From: Sphingomonas citricola
GTDB lineage: Bacteria > Pseudomonadota > Alphaproteobacteria > Sphingomonadales > Sphingomonadaceae
Assembly (NCBI RefSeq): GCF_019429535.1
Contig: NZ_JAHXZM010000001.1
Span: 558,001-622,000 of the forward strand
Direction of reading: 5' to 3'
DNA: 64,000 bases
Numbering within the stretch: position 1 is the stretch's first letter; each line of letters starts with the position of its first letter. The notes beneath the pieces are model-generated. The model saw only the letters and a list, made by a program, of their open reading frames with translations, was not told the origin of the DNA and made no database searches. This document shows positions 36,214 through 45,558 of the stretch, in pieces. The position numbers and the translations under genes are program-made.

Positions 36214-36405
36214 TCAATCGATCACGGTGCCGACGACCGCACCACCGACGCCGCCGACCGCGGCGCCCTTCTCGACATTCCCACCCGTCGCGGCGGCGAC
36301 GCCGGCACCACCCGCGCCCCCGATCGCGGCGCCCTTGAGCGTCGAGCAGGCCGAAGTTGAGAGGGCGGCGAGGCCGAGGACGGCGGCAAGGGTGACGTTG
36401 CGCAT
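36214..36405 (-). CDS. Small glycine-zipper lipoprotein
   Basis: A 63-residue protein. The signal MRNVTLAAVLGLAALSTSAC ends in a lipobox with the acylated Cys at residue 20. The mature part, about 43 residues, is an Ala/Gly zipper (GAAIGGAGGAGVAAATGG, then GAAVGGVGGAVVG) of the kind found in OsmB- and SlyB-like outer-membrane lipoproteins, which insert as small helical hairpins. The ending VID is short and polar. Its role may be membrane integrity or stress response, by analogy only. It has its own terminator and probably its own promoter. Confidence 0.82.
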   Translation of the reverse strand: MRNVTLAAVLGLAALSTSACSTLKGAAIGGAGGAGVAAATGGNVEKGAAVGGVGGAVVGTVID

Positions 36406-36603
36406 GAGCAGCTCCGTTTGATGGGGGAGCCGCGAGAATGATGCCGACGGCTGGGTGTTCCCGCCGGCAATGCTTTCTCACGATCGCGACAATCATCTCC
36501 GCTGTGTGACATTCCCGACATCGCGGCGTCGCGCGGGGGCATCAGGCAGGATGCTCATCCACGCGGAGCGCTGCCATGGTTCACAACGCCGATCTCGACT
36601 ATC

Positions 36604-36753
36604 ATGCCGCGCGCGCGGCAGGAAGTCGTCAGCGCGATCACTGCGGGATCGGCAATCACAGCGGCGGTCCATCAGGAGATGTGCCTGCTGCACTGCAGCC
36701 GCGTGATCGCCGCGATGCTGTTCGCCGGGCGCCAGCGAGGCGGCGCGGGCTGA
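36604..36753 (+). CDS. Possible small hypothetical protein
   Basis: A 49-codon frame, MPRARQEVVSAITAG at its start, ending at TGA 36751-36753, immediately before the stop of the convergent dehydrogenase gene. Codon third positions are strongly GC and the residues could form one long helix with three cysteines. The frame is open upstream of the ATG too. There is no clear ribosome site and no family I know. It may be a real small gene, a remnant, or chance. Confidence 0.25.
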   Translation: MPRARQEVVSAITAGSAITAAVHQEMCLLHCSRVIAAMLFAGRQRGGAG

Positions 36754-37779
36754 TCAGGCCCAGCCTTCGAGCACCTGATCGGGCGGACGGTGGCCGTCGG
36801 CCCACATGCGGATGTTGGCGATGACCTTTTCCCCGCTCGCCACGCGCCCCTCATAGGTCGCGGAGCCCATGTGCGGCGTCATCACGACGTTGGGCAGCGC
36901 GAGCAGGCGCGGATCGATGCGCGGCTCGTGCTGCCACACGTCGAGCCCCGCGCCCGCCAGCCGCTTGTTCTCGAGCGCGTCGACCAGCGCATCCTCGTCG
37001 AGGATGCCGCCGCGGCTGGCGTTGATGACGAATACGTGTGGGCGCAGCAGCGCGATCCGGCGCGCATCGATCAGGTCGCGGCTGTCGGCGTTGAGCGGGG
37101 TGTGGAGCGTCAGAATGTCGATCGCGCCGAGCATCTCGTCGAGGTTCGGATGCCATTCCGCACCGAGTTCGCCCTCGAGCACCTTCGGCAGGCGGTGGCG
37201 GTTGTGATAATGGATCGACAGTCCGAAGGCGCGCGCACGCCGCGCCACCGCCTGCCCGATCCGTCCCATGCCGACGATGCCGAGCGCCTTGCCGCCGATG
37301 CGGTAGCCGAGCATTCCGCCGGGGCTCCACCCGTTCCATTCGCCCGACCGCACGAGTTTCTCGCCCTCCGCCAGTCGCCGCGGAACCGAGACGATCAGCG
37401 CCATCGTCATGTCGGCGGTATCCTCGGTCAGGACGCCCGGCGTGTTGGTGACGATGATCCGCCGCGCGCGCGCCGCCTTCAGGTCGATGTGATTCACGCC
37501 GGCGCCGAAATTGGCGATCAGCCGCAACCGCTCCCCCGCGCCCTCGATCAGCGCCGCATCGATCGTGTCGGTGACTGCGGGAACGAGTACGTCGCACTCC
37601 GCCATCGCGGCGGCGAGTTGGTCGCGCGTCATCGCGGTGTCGCCGCGGTTGTTGGTCGTGTCGAACAGCGCCTCCATCCGCGACATGATCGTGTCGGGTA
37701 GTTCGCGCGTCACGATCACCCTGGGCGAGGCGACGCGGGCACCGTTTGAGGGATAGGCAACACGGCGCGTGTCGGGCAT
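36754..37779 (-). CDS. D-2-hydroxyacid dehydrogenase (glyoxylate/hydroxypyruvate reductase type)
   Basis: A 341-residue NAD(P)-dependent enzyme of the D-isomer-specific 2-hydroxyacid dehydrogenase family. The Rossmann motif is GIVGMGRIGQAVARRARAFG. The catalytic Arg lies in NASRGGILDEDAL and the catalytic His in MTPHMGSAT. FGAGVNHIDLKAARARRI is the substrate-domain signature. It fits a D-glycerate dehydrogenase or glyoxylate reductase better than a phosphoglycerate dehydrogenase, as there is no ACT domain. The ATG at 37779 gives MPDTRRVAY; 15 more codons are open upstream. Divergent from the SH3-domain gene. Confidence 0.87.
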   Translation of the reverse strand: MPDTRRVAYPSNGARVASPRVIVTRELPDTIMSRMEALFDTTNNRGDTAMTRDQLAAAMAECDVLVPAVTDTIDAALIEGAGERLRLIANFGAGVNHIDLKAARARRIIVTNTPGVLTEDTADMTMALIVSVPRRLAEGEKLVRSGEWNGWSPGGMLGYRIGGKALGIVGMGRIGQAVARRARAFGLSIHYHNRHRLPKVLEGELGAEWHPNLDEMLGAIDILTLHTPLNADSRDLIDARRIALLRPHVFVINASRGGILDEDALVDALENKRLAGAGLDVWQHEPRIDPRLLALPNVVMTPHMGSATYEGRVASGEKVIANIRMWADGHRPPDQVLEGWA

Positions 37780-37902
37780 GGGCGAGGAGTGGCGCAGTCG
37801 CGGCCCAGCGTCAACATTCGACATGCGCGCCTGAACGGTTGAAGCGTGGCGCGGCGCGGGGCAAGATGTGCGCGGCAGGGCGTTTTTCGGGGGGCAGGCA
37901 GG

Positions 37903-38394
37903 GTGAACAGGCGTTTGAGGATCGGCATTGTCGGGGCGCTGGCCGCGCTGTGTCTGGTCGACGGCGCGATCGCGGCCGAGCCCAAGCAGAAGCCGCCTTA
38001 TTACGCCTCAATCGCGCCGGCGCGCGCGCGAATGCGCAGTGGCCCGGGCCGTACCTATCCCGCGACGTGGCTGTACGTGCGGCGGGACCTGCCGGTCCGC
38101 GTGATCGACACGTTCAAGGAATGGCGCAAGATCGAGGACCCGAGCGGGACGCAGGGCTGGTTTCTCGGCAATCTGATCAGCAGCACGCGGACTGCGATCG
38201 TCGAGAACGGCCAGCCGATCGAGATGCATGAACGGCGCGGCGGCGGAAAGCTGCTATGGCGCGCGGCCCCCGGCGTCGTCGGGCGGGTGAGCCAGTGCGC
38301 CTCTGGCTGGTGTCGTTTCGACGTCCACGGTCAGGCCGGCTGGGTGCAGAACGATCGCCTGTGGGGCGTCGAGCAGAACGAGACGCTGCCGTGA
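37903..38394 (+). CDS. Exported SH3-domain protein
   Basis: A 163-residue protein with a Sec-type signal (IGIVGALAALCLVDGAIAAE) and two SH3-like barrels: the first around ARMRSGPGRTYPATWLYVRR to GWFLGNLISS, the second ending CRFDVHGQAGWVQNDRLWG. Such domains bind peptidoglycan or serve as envelope modules. The GTG at 37903 is chosen because a purine-rich GGCAGG precedes it and the signal peptide starts there; the open frame before it is not signal-like. Its stop overlaps the GTG of nadC (GTGA), so both are in one operon. Confidence 0.85.
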   Translation: MNRRLRIGIVGALAALCLVDGAIAAEPKQKPPYYASIAPARARMRSGPGRTYPATWLYVRRDLPVRVIDTFKEWRKIEDPSGTQGWFLGNLISSTRTAIVENGQPIEMHERRGGGKLLWRAAPGVVGRVSQCASGWCRFDVHGQAGWVQNDRLWGVEQNETLP

Positions 38395-39236
38395 GCATCG
38401 CGATCGACGGCTTCGACCTCGACGCGTTCGTCACTGCGACGCTCGCGGAGGATCTTGGGGAGGGCGGTGACGTCACCTCCGCCGCGGTAATTCCCGCCGG
38501 TGCGCGCTTTACTGCGGTGATGGACAGCCGCGACGCGATCACCGTCGCGGGGCTGGAGATTGCGGCGGCGTTCTTTCACCGGCTCGATCCCGATGCGGCG
38601 ACGACCTTGCTTGCCGGCGACGGCGAGCAGGTGGCGGCGGGGGCGCCGTTGATGCGGATCGAGGGGAATGCGCGCGCTCTCCTGACCGCCGAGCGGTCCG
38701 CGCTCAACACGGTCCAGCACCTGTCGGGCATCGCGACGCTGACCCGTACCTATGCCGAGCGGATCGAAGGAACGGGGGCGACATTGCTCGACACGCGCAA
38801 GACGATCCCCGGGCTTCGTCGGCTCGAGAAATACGCCACGCGGTTGGGCGGCGCGACCAATCACCGCATGGGCCTGTGGGACGCGGCGATGATCAAGGAC
38901 AATCACGTCGCGGTCGCGGGCGGGGTCGCGCAGGCCGCCGCGCGGGCCAAGGCAGCGGGGGTCGAGCGCATCATCGTCGAGGTCGATCGCCTCGACCAGA
39001 TCGAGCCCGCGCTGGCGGGTGGTGCGACGCACCTGCTGCTCGACAACATGCCGCCCGACACGCTGCGCGAGGCCGTGGCACTCGTCGGCGGGCGGGTGCC
39101 GACCGAGGCATCGGGCGGGGTCACGCTTGAGACGATCCGCGCGATTGCCGAGAGCGGCGTCGATTTCGTCAGCGTCGGGCGGATCACGCAGTCAGCCCCC
39201 GCCGCCGACATCGGGCTCGACTTCGCGCTGGCATGA
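38391..39236 (+). CDS. nadC: Nicotinate-nucleotide pyrophosphorylase (quinolinate phosphoribosyltransferase)
   Basis: A 281-residue enzyme that converts quinolinate and PRPP to nicotinate mononucleotide in de novo NAD synthesis. LAEDLGEGGDVTS, NTVQHLSGIATLTR, DTRKTIPGLRRLEKYA and GGATNHRMGLWDAAMIKDNH (near residue 157-176) are the family signatures, covering both substrate-binding arginines and lysines. GTG start at 38391, overlapping the SH3-gene stop by 4 bases; the upstream frame runs through that gene and is not used. nadA and nadB are not in the window. Confidence 0.95.
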   Translation: MSIAIDGFDLDAFVTATLAEDLGEGGDVTSAAVIPAGARFTAVMDSRDAITVAGLEIAAAFFHRLDPDAATTLLAGDGEQVAAGAPLMRIEGNARALLTAERSALNTVQHLSGIATLTRTYAERIEGTGATLLDTRKTIPGLRRLEKYATRLGGATNHRMGLWDAAMIKDNHVAVAGGVAQAAARAKAAGVERIIVEVDRLDQIEPALAGGATHLLLDNMPPDTLREAVALVGGRVPTEASGGVTLETIRAIAESGVDFVSVGRITQSAPAADIGLDFALA

Positions 39237-39274
39237 CGCCCGCAACCCATTCAACCGCAGGACCACGAGACACC

Positions 39275-39721
39275 ATGCAGCGACCGGCGTCGATCATCAC
39301 CTTCGAGCGGCTCTATCTCTCCGGCTTCGCGCTATCGCTCGTCAGTTGGGCGTTGGACTGGCCGCTGATGCAGGCGCGGCTCGCCGCCAATCCGCAGACC
39401 GCGCCGTTCGGCTGGATGCTGAGCGTGATGCTGTTGCTGAACATCGCGGGTTCGCTGCTCCTGTGGTTCTTCACGGCGCGCCGCGCGAGCGTTGTCGCCA
39501 AATGGCTCGTGGTGGTGTTCGCCGGACTGTCGGCGCTGCGCTTCCTGCTCAACCTGCCCGCGGCGCTGGGCGGCGCGATGACCGCGACGTCGCTGATCCT
39601 CGCCACCGTGACGACGGCGCTGAGCGTCGCGGCGGCGGCGATGCTGTTCCGCGTCGACGCACGTGCCTGGTTCGGTGAGGATGTCGACGGCGACGACGAC
39701 GGCGTGGAGCACGTGGCATGA
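39275..39721 (+). CDS. Hypothetical four-helix membrane protein
   Basis: A 148-residue protein with four predicted membrane helices, for example LYLSGFALSLVSWALDWPL and MLSVMLLLNIAGSLLLWFF, and an acidic C-terminal tail (DVDGDDDGVEH). I recognise no family. An ATG at 39233 overlaps the nadC stop as ATGA and would add 14 residues; 39275 is preferred because it starts closer to the first helix. Its stop overlaps the RNase T2 start as ATGA, so it is coupled to both neighbours. Confidence 0.7.
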   Translation: MQRPASIITFERLYLSGFALSLVSWALDWPLMQARLAANPQTAPFGWMLSVMLLLNIAGSLLLWFFTARRASVVAKWLVVVFAGLSALRFLLNLPAALGGAMTATSLILATVTTALSVAAAAMLFRVDARAWFGEDVDGDDDGVEHVA

Positions 39722-40443
39722 ACCGCGCTGTGATCTTCCTGCTCGGCGCTGCAGCGGTGACGACGCCGGCGGTGGCCACCGCGCAAGCCAATGCGTGCCG
39801 CATCCCGTCGACGATCGAGCGTCCGCACCCCGACCTGCCGTCGGCGAGCCAGCCGGTGCGCCGACTCCCCATCGGCAGCTATACGCTCGCGATCAGCTGG
39901 AGCCCGGAATATTGCCGCTCGCGCTCGGTTGATCGCGGTGGGCGCAGCGACCTGCAATGCGGCGGCGGCAACGATTTCGGCTTCGTGCTCCACGGCCTGT
40001 GGCCCGACGGTGTCGGCAAGGACTGGCCGCAATATTGCCAGGCGACCCCGATCCTGCCGACCGCGCTTATCCGCCAGCATCTGTGCGCGACGCCGTCGCC
40101 GCAACTGATGCAGCATGAATGGTCGAAGCATGGGACGTGCATGCCGGGTACCTCGCCGCAGGCCTATTTCGCGCGGTCGAACGCGATGTTCGCGCGGCTG
40201 CGTTTCCCCGATATGGACGGGCTGTCGCGGCGTCCGCTGACGGTGGCTGAGTTCCAGCGCCGCTTCGCCGCGGTTAATCGCCTGCCCGCGAATGCGGTGC
40301 GGGTGACGACCAAGAAAGCTGGCTGGCTCGACGAGCTGTGGCTCTGCACCGACAAGCGTTTCCGCTACACGCCGTGCGATGCCGAGCAGGGCGGCGGGGC
40401 GCCCGCGGGGCAGCAGTTGCGGATCTGGCGCGGACACCGCTGA
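39718..40443 (+). CDS. Exported ribonuclease T2 family protein
   Basis: A 241-residue protein with a signal peptide (VIFLLGAAAVTTPAVATAQA, cut near residue 23). Both T2 active-site segments are intact: CAS I FVLHGLWPD and CAS II HEWSKHGTC, giving the two catalytic His and the Glu/Lys. Several cysteines should form disulfides in the periplasm. T2 enzymes cut single-stranded RNA without base preference, through a 2',3'-cyclic phosphate. It may recover nucleotides from external RNA. It is the last gene of the SH3-nadC-membrane protein transcript, with the start overlapping the previous stop. Confidence 0.92.
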   Translation: MNRAVIFLLGAAAVTTPAVATAQANACRIPSTIERPHPDLPSASQPVRRLPIGSYTLAISWSPEYCRSRSVDRGGRSDLQCGGGNDFGFVLHGLWPDGVGKDWPQYCQATPILPTALIRQHLCATPSPQLMQHEWSKHGTCMPGTSPQAYFARSNAMFARLRFPDMDGLSRRPLTVAEFQRRFAAVNRLPANAVRVTTKKAGWLDELWLCTDKRFRYTPCDAEQGGGAPAGQQLRIWRGHR

Positions 40444-40575
40444 ACGCACGCGGAAGGTCACAAAGGTCACATGCCAACGCGCGCCTGCGCGCGCGGGGTA
40501 TATTCGGGTGATGAGAAGGAGCGGATCAGGGGCCTGTCACGTCGCTCGCGTGTAGGACAGCCAAATTGGCTTCAT

Positions 40576-40944
40576 TCACTCGCACGCGCACCAGATCGGC
40601 CAATCGGTAAGCGGCGGCGGTATGTCGGCGACCGGCACGACGAAGAAGGCCGATAGCGCCCAGACTAGCGCCACCGGTGTCTGCCATCCGCTTCGCCAGG
40701 ATAGCAGCCGCTCGAACAGCCTGATCTTCGCGATCAGCATTGCGAGCGGCCCGGCGATGGAGGCAGCGCCTTCGTACCACGGGTGCGGGCCGGCGACGCC
40801 ATGTCCGCGGCTCGCCAGATAGAGCGGCCAATCCTAGAGGCTGCCCCAGAACGGATTGATGAACCCGGTCAGCGGAGGGAAGCCCACCAGCGACGGCCCG
40901 AGCACCAGCCACATCCGCAACTGGCGCTCGAACCTGATGGACAC
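40576..40944 (-). pseudogene. Small membrane-protein gene interrupted by an in-frame amber codon
   Basis: From GTG 40944 the frame reads SIRFERQLRMWLVLGPSLVG to PFWGSL, then TAG at 40834-40836, then continues in the same frame DWPLYLASRGHGVAGPH, PWYEGAASIAGPLAML, TPVALVWALSAFFVV and PPPLTDWPIWC to TGA at 40576-40578. The sequence on both sides is hydrophobic, GC3-rich and seamless, so this is one 122-codon gene with a single nonsense codon. The start is 5 bases after the VWA gene stop, showing operon position. It may be a recent mutation, an assembly error or readthrough. Family unknown. Confidence 0.7.
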
Positions 40945-40949
40945 CGCCG

Positions 40950-42128
40950 TCACCGCTTGCGCGTCAACTCGCGCATCGCTTCGTCCAGCCCGTCGAGCGT
41001 CAGCGGGTACATGCGGTCGGCGATCAGCTCGCGGATGATCTTGGTCGACTGCGAATAGCCCCATTGCGCCTTGGGCGTCGGATTGAGCCACACCGCGGCG
41101 GGGTAGGTGGTGGTCAGGCGCTGCATCCACACAGCGCCTGCTTCCTCGTTGAAATGCTCGACCGAGCCGCCGGGATGCGTGATCTCGTACGGGCTCATCG
41201 CCGCGTCGCCGACGAAGATCAGTTTATAATCGTGCGGGAATTTGTGGAGCACGTCCCACATCGGCGTGCGCTCGGCGAAGCGGCGCTTGTTGTCCTTCCA
41301 CACGCCCTCGTACGGACAATTGTGGAAATAGAAGAACTCGAGGTTCTTGAACTCGGTCGTCGCGGCGGAGAACAGTTCCTCGCATAGCTTGATGAACGGG
41401 TCCATCGACCCGCCGACGTCGAGGAACAGCAGCAGCTTGACCGCATTGCGGCGTTCGGCGCGCATGTGGACGTCGAGCCAGCCCTGCCGCGCGGTGCCCG
41501 CGATCGTCGCGTCGATGTCGAGTTCGTCGAGTGCGCCCTCGCGCGCGAACTTGCGCAGCCGGCGCAGCGCGATCTTAATGTTGCGGGTGCCTAGCTCGCG
41601 CGTGCTGTCGAGGTTCTTGAACTCGCGCTGGTCCCACACCTTCAACGCGCGCTTGTGGCGGCTCTCGCCGCCGATGCGGACGCCTTCGGGGTTGTAACCC
41701 GAATTACCGTACGGACTGGTGCCGCCGGTGCCGATCCACTTGTTGCCGCCCTGGTGGCGCTTTTCCTGTTCTTCCAACCGCTTCTTGAGCGTTTCCATGA
41801 TCTCGTCCCAGGAGCCGAGCGACTTGATCGCCTCCATCTCCTCGGGGGTGAGATATTTCTCCGCGACCGCCTTCAGCCAGTCGGCGGGGACCTGCGCCTC
41901 GTTGGTCGCGAAGCTCGTCTCCAGCCCCTTGAACACCTTGGCGAAGACTTGGTCGAATTTGTCGAGCAGGCCCTCATCCTTCACGTAGATCGAGCGCGAG
42001 AGATAGTAGAATTCCTCGGGGCTACGCTCGATCACCTCGGCTTCGAGCGCTTCGAGCAGGATCAGATGCTCCTTCATGCTGGCCGGGATACCCGCCGCGC
42101 GGAGCTCGTCGAGGAAGTGAAGGAACAT
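40950..42128 (-). CDS. CoxE-like von Willebrand factor A domain protein
   Basis: A 392-residue soluble protein. The C-terminal half is a VWA domain with the MIDAS start LFLDVGGSMD near residue 236, then FYFHNCPYEGVW and FVGDAAMSPYEIT. The N-terminal half is helical (FLDELRAAGIPASMKEHL). This is the CoxE / YehP-like group, which partners MoxR-type AAA ATPases in metal insertion or assembly tasks. The MoxR gene lies 1.7 kb upstream on the same strand, separated by CHAP and AraC genes. The broken membrane gene follows at once. Confidence 0.88.
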   Translation of the reverse strand: MFLHFLDELRAAGIPASMKEHLILLEALEAEVIERSPEEFYYLSRSIYVKDEGLLDKFDQVFAKVFKGLETSFATNEAQVPADWLKAVAEKYLTPEEMEAIKSLGSWDEIMETLKKRLEEQEKRHQGGNKWIGTGGTSPYGNSGYNPEGVRIGGESRHKRALKVWDQREFKNLDSTRELGTRNIKIALRRLRKFAREGALDELDIDATIAGTARQGWLDVHMRAERRNAVKLLLFLDVGGSMDPFIKLCEELFSAATTEFKNLEFFYFHNCPYEGVWKDNKRRFAERTPMWDVLHKFPHDYKLIFVGDAAMSPYEITHPGGSVEHFNEEAGAVWMQRLTTTYPAAVWLNPTPKAQWGYSQSTKIIRELIADRMYPLTLDGLDEAMRELTRKR

Positions 42129-42190
42129 GCGCGCGATGATGCCGCGCGCGGGCTATGGTGTCGAGCGCGGTTTGCGCGCGTCGGGGCCCG

Positions 42191-42751
42191 TCAGTGCGCG
42201 CCAGCACCCGGAACATAGGCGTCGATCAGCGCGCCGACATAGTCGGGATTGCGCCCGGTCAGCTCGCGCGCGGTGTCGCCGGTGCCGTAGATGAAGCCCT
42301 TCACCGGATAGATGCTGCCGCCGAGACCGTTCGAGTCGCGGTACCAGACCTTGACCCGACTCCAGTCGTTGTCGTCGGATACGTCGTAGAGCGTCACGTC
42401 CTGTTCGGCGTGGCCGCGTTCACCGTTCTGGCGCGACCAATTGGCGTGGGTGAGCATGAGCACGCGGTCCTCGACCACGCGGCTGACCACCGCGACGTGA
42501 CCCAGACGGAGCTGCCCGGTCTTCGCAAACACGATCACCGCGCCGATCTTGGGCGTATGGCCGCGTTTGTAGCGTCCCTCGGCCTGATCCCACCACGTCC
42601 AGGCGTCTCCGTAGATCTGGATGCCCGAGGCGGCGCGTGCGAAGGGGACGCACTGCCCGACGTAATCGAGCAGGGTGGCGGAGGCCGGCGCGGCGAACAG
42701 CGCGGAAACGGCGGCGGCCAGGGCGATGCACGTGGGGGGAACGCGAACCAT
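42191..42751 (-). CDS. Exported CHAP-domain amidase/peptidase
   Basis: A 186-residue protein with signal VPPTCIALAAAVSALFAAPASA (first part) and a CHAP domain. The catalytic Cys is in VGQCVPFAR (near residue 34), the His in LGHVAVVSRV and the third polar residue in HANWS. CHAP enzymes cut peptidoglycan cross-bridges or stem peptides. No cell-wall binding domain is fused. Its place between an AraC regulator and the VWA protein may be chance. Secreted to the periplasm, likely in cell-wall remodelling. Confidence 0.87.
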   Translation of the reverse strand: MVRVPPTCIALAAAVSALFAAPASATLLDYVGQCVPFARAASGIQIYGDAWTWWDQAEGRYKRGHTPKIGAVIVFAKTGQLRLGHVAVVSRVVEDRVLMLTHANWSRQNGERGHAEQDVTLYDVSDDNDWSRVKVWYRDSNGLGGSIYPVKGFIYGTGDTARELTGRNPDYVGALIDAYVPGAGAH

Positions 42752-42799
42752 GCGGATGTGGTAGCGCGCGCATTGTAAGGATGCGTTTGACGGGCGTGG

Positions 42800-43720
42800 T
42801 TAGCGCTTCGTTACCGATGCGTCGGCCGCCGCCCGCGCGACGTCGCGGCGCGCACGCATGATCGCGAGGACGTACGGGTTGTTGCGCTGTATGAAGCGCC
42901 TGGGCGTGGTGTCGAGGAAGCGGCGGGCATCGCGCAGGAAATGCGACTTGTCGAAATAGGTCGGCGCGATGTTGGCGTAATCGGCCTCGCCGCCGGCGAG
43001 CATCATCCGCACGAGCGACCGCATGAACCGCGCGCGCACCAGCAGGACCTTGGGCGGGTAGCCGAAGTAGCGGACCGACAATCGCCGAAGCGCCGCCGGG
43101 GAAAGGCCGAGCCGATCGCAGGCGGAAGCAATGTCCTCGGTCTGCTCGTCGTTGATCACTTCAATGAGGCTGCGGATCGCCTGATCGTGCGGGGTCGGCG
43201 GCAGCATCTGTGCGCGGATGAACGTGTCGAGGATCGGTGTTAGATCGGTGACGAGGTCGGCGGCGCGCAACTGCTCCACCAATGCCTCCACGGCGGCCGG
43301 GGGCATCAGCGTGTCCAGCGGTACCACCTGATCGCGCACCTTGTCGGCGCCGCGCGTGAACAGTCGCGACCAGCCGAGCGCGGTGATGCCGACGCCGACG
43401 GTGACCCCGCCGTAGGTGGTCGTCTGCATCGCGCGCGTGGTGGTGCCCCACAGCGCGGCGACGGGCACGGGATCGTAACGTCGCGGACCGATCCGCAGCG
43501 ACACCGGACCCGGCGTCAGTGTAAAGCGGAGCATCGGCCACGATGGCAGCGGATAACTGATCGCGCCGGCGTGGACCTGCGGGTCTGAATCGAGCACGTA
43601 ATATTCGGTGACTAACGCGCGCAGATCGGGCGCGGGTACTTCGATGCGGAGCGCGGTGGCGGCGGGCAATTGCCACGCACCCGCGTCGACGCCCGCAACG
43701 CCACTCCCGCTCTCGATCAT
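42800..43720 (-). CDS. AraC-family transcriptional regulator
   Basis: A 306-residue protein. The N-terminal part (ALVTEYYVLDSDPQVHAG, AALWGTTTRAMQT) resembles the sensing domain of AraC proteins of the DUF6597 type. The C-terminal DNA-binding domain has the two helix-turn-helix units: IASACDRLGLSPAALRR and EADYANIAPTYFDKSHFLRD, followed by FLDTTPRRFI. The second unit departs from the usual FGYSDQSHFSR pattern. Effector and targets are unknown. It may control the neighbouring CHAP/VWA genes; nothing in the sequence proves this. Confidence 0.85.
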   Translation of the reverse strand: MIESGSGVAGVDAGAWQLPAATALRIEVPAPDLRALVTEYYVLDSDPQVHAGAISYPLPSWPMLRFTLTPGPVSLRIGPRRYDPVPVAALWGTTTRAMQTTTYGGVTVGVGITALGWSRLFTRGADKVRDQVVPLDTLMPPAAVEALVEQLRAADLVTDLTPILDTFIRAQMLPPTPHDQAIRSLIEVINDEQTEDIASACDRLGLSPAALRRLSVRYFGYPPKVLLVRARFMRSLVRMMLAGGEADYANIAPTYFDKSHFLRDARRFLDTTPRRFIQRNNPYVLAIMRARRDVARAAADASVTKR

Positions 43721-43787
43721 CCCGCCTCCGAACGTCCGGTGAGCGAGCGCGGCTAGCAGGCGATCGAGCGGGCGGGAAGGGGCCGTT

Positions 43788-44642
<855 letters not shown>

Positions 44643-44741
44643 GGGCAATCCCGTCCTGTTCGATTGTTCGACCGGGATAGCGGACTGGCGCGGCGCGATG
44701 CAAGCGGTCGACTTAAGCCGCAACTTGGACAGGCGCCGGTA

Positions 44742-45413
44742 TCAGGCGCGGTCGCGTGCCGAGGCGCGCGCCTCCAGCAGATGCCACAGCCCGCGGTGCT
44801 GCGCGAGCATCTGCTCGGCACCAAACAGCATCGCGCGGTCGACCGCGGGGGTGAGCATTGATTGCGCGAGGATCGCCTCGATCTGCGCCGCGAAGTCGTG
44901 CACCACGCCCGGACCTGTCCCGAACAGGCGCCGTGCCGCATTGTCTAGCACCGCGCGGACCGCGACCCAGTCGAGCGTCAATGCGACCGCCGCACCGAGC
45001 GCGCAGCCCGCGCGGTCGGACGCCGACAACCGGTCGAGTACCTGCCGCTGCATGACGAGCGCGGCTTCGCTCGCGGCATGTCCCGGGGTCGATGGCACCG
45101 GGCCGACATCGGCAGCGAGCCGCGCGAGGAACGCGCGCTCCTCCGCCCGAACGCCCGCGACGCGTTTGATCCAGCCTTGCAACGCCGCGTCGGCGGCCGC
45201 GAGCTGAGGCGGGCGGCGTTCGGCCGAACCGTGAACCGTGCAGAGCGCGTGGACCGCATCGGCGAGGTCGCGCATCGACGCGGTCGGGCGCGTGAGCAGC
45301 GTCGCGTGCGGCGCCGTAGCGGTACCATCGGCCGCGACCAGCGACGCGATGGTGCGCGTGCCGACCGACCATGCTCCGCTCGATGCAACAACCACGCGCG
45401 TCTCCGCCTCCAC
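44742..45413 (-). CDS. Hypothetical Ala-rich helical protein
   Basis: A 223-residue soluble protein I do not recognise. It starts EAETRVVVASSGAWSVGT, then becomes almost wholly helical and rich in Ala, Arg and Leu (DAALQGWIKRVAGVRAEERA, CALGAAVALTLDWVAVRAVL). No signal peptide, membrane segment or catalytic motif is clear. It sits 99 bases upstream of the MoxR gene on the same strand. Codon usage resembles the neighbours, so it is likely a native lineage-specific gene. Other start choices upstream are open but not better. Confidence 0.6.
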   Translation of the reverse strand: MEAETRVVVASSGAWSVGTRTIASLVAADGTATAPHATLLTRPTASMRDLADAVHALCTVHGSAERRPPQLAAADAALQGWIKRVAGVRAEERAFLARLAADVGPVPSTPGHAASEAALVMQRQVLDRLSASDRAGCALGAAVALTLDWVAVRAVLDNAARRLFGTGPGVVHDFAAQIEAILAQSMLTPAVDRAMLFGAEQMLAQHRGLWHLLEARASARDRA

Positions 45414-45558
45414 TCACGATCGCCGGCCCCCCGGCTGGTTCGGGATAGCAAGCGAGTGTGAAGGCCGGGTTTACGCGCATTGCGGGTGAAGGCGCGGGCG
45501 CGCGGGCAGGGTTACGTGGGCGGCGTAAGGCGCGGCGATGACCGGGGGCGGGGAGTGG

